From a virus, in IMG/VR virus record IMGVR_UViG_3300021373_001106, positions 1 through 58,833 of that record: DNA of 58,833 bases; one strand, given 5' to 3'. Positions 57,056 through 58,833 of the stretch are shown in pieces. The notes below the pieces were generated by a model. It did not search any database and was not told the origin of the DNA. It was given only the letters and a program-made list of their open reading frames with translations. The position numbers and the translations under genes are program-made. The first letter of the stretch is position 1; each line of letters starts with the position of its first letter.

Positions 57056-58645
57056 TTATTTTATTTCTCGTGCCATTGTAATTATGGCGTTAGTACTTAA
57101 TATTGTTGTTGCTACCGATACTGCGTTTTTAAGTGCGTTCTTCGTTACCTTAAGGGGGTCCAATATCCCCATCTTGTACATATCTCCAAACATACCATCC
57201 TTTACATCGTAACCCATTTTTGATTCTGAGTTACTTACCAGTCCCTCTATCTCCATAATGTCACCTTCAGACAGCCCAGCATTCATCATAATAGTTCTAA
57301 GGGGAGCCTTCATCGATTCAGACAGGTTCTCTCCCGCCAACTGATCCTCTCCATCCAACAGTTTGTGACCTTCTCTCCATAATGTTACACCTCCTCCAGG
57401 AAGTATACCTTCATCCAATGCTGAACGAACTGCACACACCGCATCATCTACCCTGTCGTACTTCTCCTTCTGCTCAATGTCTGAGTTGCCTCCTACATAT
57501 ATTACACCAATCGCTCCGTTCAAGCAAGCTATACGCTCACTCATAAACACAACCTCGTTCTTGTCCTTGGTATTATCCTTCTGAACCTTTAACTCTTTTA
57601 CCCTCTCTTTAATGATAGCCTCGTCACCGTGACCTCCTATCATAATAGTTTCTTCCCTGCCTGCTATCACTTTATCAATCTTACCCAAATCCTCCATTCT
57701 AATTAGGTTGAGGTCATCACCAGTCTCTTCAGCGAAATACTTCCCTCCTGTAGCTACCGCAATATCGTTCATCAGCTCGTGACGCTTGTAACCAAACTGT
57801 GGTGGCTCAATCTGACAAAGCTTCAATCCGTTTCTCACCACGTTGGCCGACAATGTATTCATCACATTGGCACTGCACGAAGCAATGATCAGTAGTTTGT
57901 GTCCACCATTGATAATTGGCTTTAGTACGTTCTCAATCTGCAGTACGTTACTAATGACGTGGTCCGACAACAGCACATAGCAATCGTCTAATATGCACTC
58001 GTCTTTCTTCTGGTTATTAACAAAAGAGTTGGCACCCCACCCCCTCTTAAGCTGAATACCTTTATGAACCTCACTAAAAGTTTGGTCATTCTGAGAATTC
58101 TCTACCGTAACCACGCCATCAGTACCTACCTCTAAATAAGTATCTGCAATTATTTTACCAAGCTCTTTATCGTTGTTGGCCGATATAGTAGCCACGTCTA
58201 ACAAACCTCTCTTAGAAAGCTTCTTTGAAGTTGTCTCTAGGTTCTGAATAACTCTTCTAGTGTATTCATTAATAGACTTAATATATTTATTAGAGCTAAT
58301 GTTATTTTCAGCCAAATGTTTGAGACCTTCTTTGACTATTGCTTCCGCCAAAACAATGGCTGTAGTCGTTCCGTCACCTGCTATGTTCGCAGTGTTCTGA
58401 GAAGACTCCCTCATCATCTGAACCGCAAGGTTCTCCACTGGGTCAAGTAATTGTACAGCCTTTGCTACCGTAACGCCATCTTTAGTAACTGTTATTCCGT
58501 GTGTATGTGCAGGAGATTCAATAACTACTGTATTGCCGCCTGGACCTAGCGTGCTCTTAACTGCTTCGCTAATTTTTTTGATACCAGCCTTTAGCTTGGT
58601 TCGAGCCTCATCGTGTAAGACGAGCTCTTTTGGAGTGTATGACAT
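57056..58645 (-). CDS. groEL: phage-encoded chaperonin GroEL
   Basis: 529 residues, almost normal length. ATP site: TLGPGGNTV at about 32-40, KDGVTVAK near 55, GDGTTTAIVLAE near 91. The equatorial return has VDDAVCAVRSALDEGILPGGG (about 402-422) with the catalytic-type Asp and the GGG turn. Intermediate and apical domains are complete but divergent (RGWGANSFVNNQ, LLSDHVISN). The C-terminal GGM tail of bacterial GroEL is missing (ends STNAIITMAREIK). Folds phage proteins with the groES product of the same operon. Base composition looks richer in G+C than the phage average, suggesting later acquisition. A perfect promoter lies upstream. Confidence 0.92.
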   Translation of the reverse strand: MSYTPKELVLHDEARTKLKAGIKKISEAVKSTLGPGGNTVVIESPAHTHGITVTKDGVTVAKAVQLLDPVENLAVQMMRESSQNTANIAGDGTTTAIVLAEAIVKEGLKHLAENNISSNKYIKSINEYTRRVIQNLETTSKKLSKRGLLDVATISANNDKELGKIIADTYLEVGTDGVVTVENSQNDQTFSEVHKGIQLKRGWGANSFVNNQKKDECILDDCYVLLSDHVISNVLQIENVLKPIINGGHKLLIIASCSANVMNTLSANVVRNGLKLCQIEPPQFGYKRHELMNDIAVATGGKYFAEETGDDLNLIRMEDLGKIDKVIAGREETIMIGGHGDEAIIKERVKELKVQKDNTKDKNEVVFMSERIACLNGAIGVIYVGGNSDIEQKEKYDRVDDAVCAVRSALDEGILPGGGVTLWREGHKLLDGEDQLAGENLSESMKAPLRTIMMNAGLSEGDIMEIEGLVSNSESKMGYDVKDGMFGDMYKMGILDPLKVTKNALKNAVSVATTILSTNAIITMAREIK

Positions 58646-58661
58646 TTGATTAAATTTTATC

Positions 58662-58692
58662 CAAATATATAAAATATTTTAAGCCACACAAA
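58662..58692 (-). promoter_or_regulatory. groEL promoter, TTTG-N19-TATATTTG
   Basis: On the minus strand TTTG (58689-58692), exactly 19 nt, then TATATTTG (58662-58669), 16 nt before the ATG at 58645. This is the Bacteroidota consensus in both boxes and spacing, the best promoter in the window. Leader ends AATTTAATCAAATG. Confidence 0.8.
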
Positions 58693-58715
58693 TAAACTAC
58701 AATAAAAACTTATCC

Positions 58716-58744
58716 TGACGGTTTTGACGAAAATTGTCGTCAAA
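58716..58744. repeat. iterons as inverted repeat at the right end
   Basis: TGACGG (58716-58721), then TTTGACGA (58723-58730) facing TCGTCAAA (58737-58744) around six bases. Same core as the CCGTCA iterons at the other end, in the opposite direction here. With the ends joined they form one origin-like region of about 250 bp. Confidence 0.6.
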
Positions 58745-58833
58745 TTTATTTTATATATATTTCTTCTTTATATTTTTTTTTTTTTTTTAATAAAATAGTG
58801 TAAAAACCGTCAAAACAGTTAAATTATTTGATA
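58745..58833. other. A/T-rich stretch with 16-T run and right terminal repeat
   Basis: A 16-base T run (58773-58788) leads into the right copy of the terminal repeat (58783-58833), which includes CCGTCA at 58807-58812. It is almost free of G and C, as expected of a DNA-unwinding element. Homopolymer length is unreliable and is also a likely reason for the assembly break. Confidence 0.55.

Noticed and set aside
1-58833. Temperate lifestyle genes (integrase, CI-type repressor, att sites)
   Set aside because: No integrase or recombinase motif found; the gene content is that of a lytic phage.
1-58833. tRNA genes
   Set aside because: No cloverleaf with a GGTTCRA-type T-arm and CCA end was noticed by eye; a tRNA scan would settle it.

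Overview
The window looks like an essentially complete genome (about 58.8 kb) of a short-tailed, podovirus-like phage infecting a member of the Bacteroidota, probably a marine flavobacterium. The host assignment rests on several things visible in the sequence. Late promoters carry the Bacteroidota -7 element TAnnTTTG, and the best one (upstream of groEL) has TTTG exactly 19 nt further upstream. Start codons follow A/T-rich leaders without Shine-Dalgarno boxes. There is a BT4734-type primase and a gp88-type protein, and the tail proteins are built from flavobacterial adhesin-type repeats. The first and last 51 bases are the same sequence with four differences, so the contig is either circular/circularly permuted or has short imperfect terminal repeats.

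Layout. (1) About 58,650-58,833 joined to 1-667 is non-coding. It holds CCGTCA/TGACGG iterons, a poly-T run, a strongly G/T-skewed block and hairpins, and is the best candidate origin. (2) 668-14,993, plus strand: early genes in tightly overlapping operons, many only 35-80 codons long, several starting from a repeated TATATTAGCTGACGAA element. Recognisable functions are a gp88-domain protein, two C5-methyltransferase-like proteins, a DnaA domain IV-like protein, an ERF annealing protein with a PD-(D/E)XK exonuclease, a BT4734/D5 primase-helicase, an SNF2-like helicase, a DUF1599/Nmad1-type protein and a VRR-NUC-type nuclease. No DNA or RNA polymerase is present, so host enzymes are presumably used. 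(3) 14,981-41,081, minus strand: HNH nuclease, then (listed against transcription) three ejection proteins in T7 gp16/gp15/gp14 order, tail nozzle and tail-tube proteins, major capsid protein, scaffold, portal, large terminase, a small terminase-associated protein and a tandem GroES-like protein. (4) 41,103-44,540: fibre protein, holin, coiled-coil membrane proteins and an M15 peptidase endolysin. (5) 44,570-54,066: a LamG/Ig-like adhesin array, presumably for receptor or polysaccharide binding, and a small structural protein. (6) 54,070-55,813: a run of very small, mostly basic proteins of unknown role. (7) 55,830-58,645: a lone plus-strand winged-helix protein opposite a groES/groEL-containing operon.

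How it fits together: early genes take over DNA metabolism and modify DNA. The iterons beside the origin and directly before the primase-helicase suggest coupled replication and autoregulation. The late minus-strand genes build a T7/crAss-type podovirus particle. The phage supplies its own chaperonin pair and a second, double GroES-like protein next to the terminase, probably for folding virion proteins. Functions are assigned from recognised motifs and gene order only; no database search was run.
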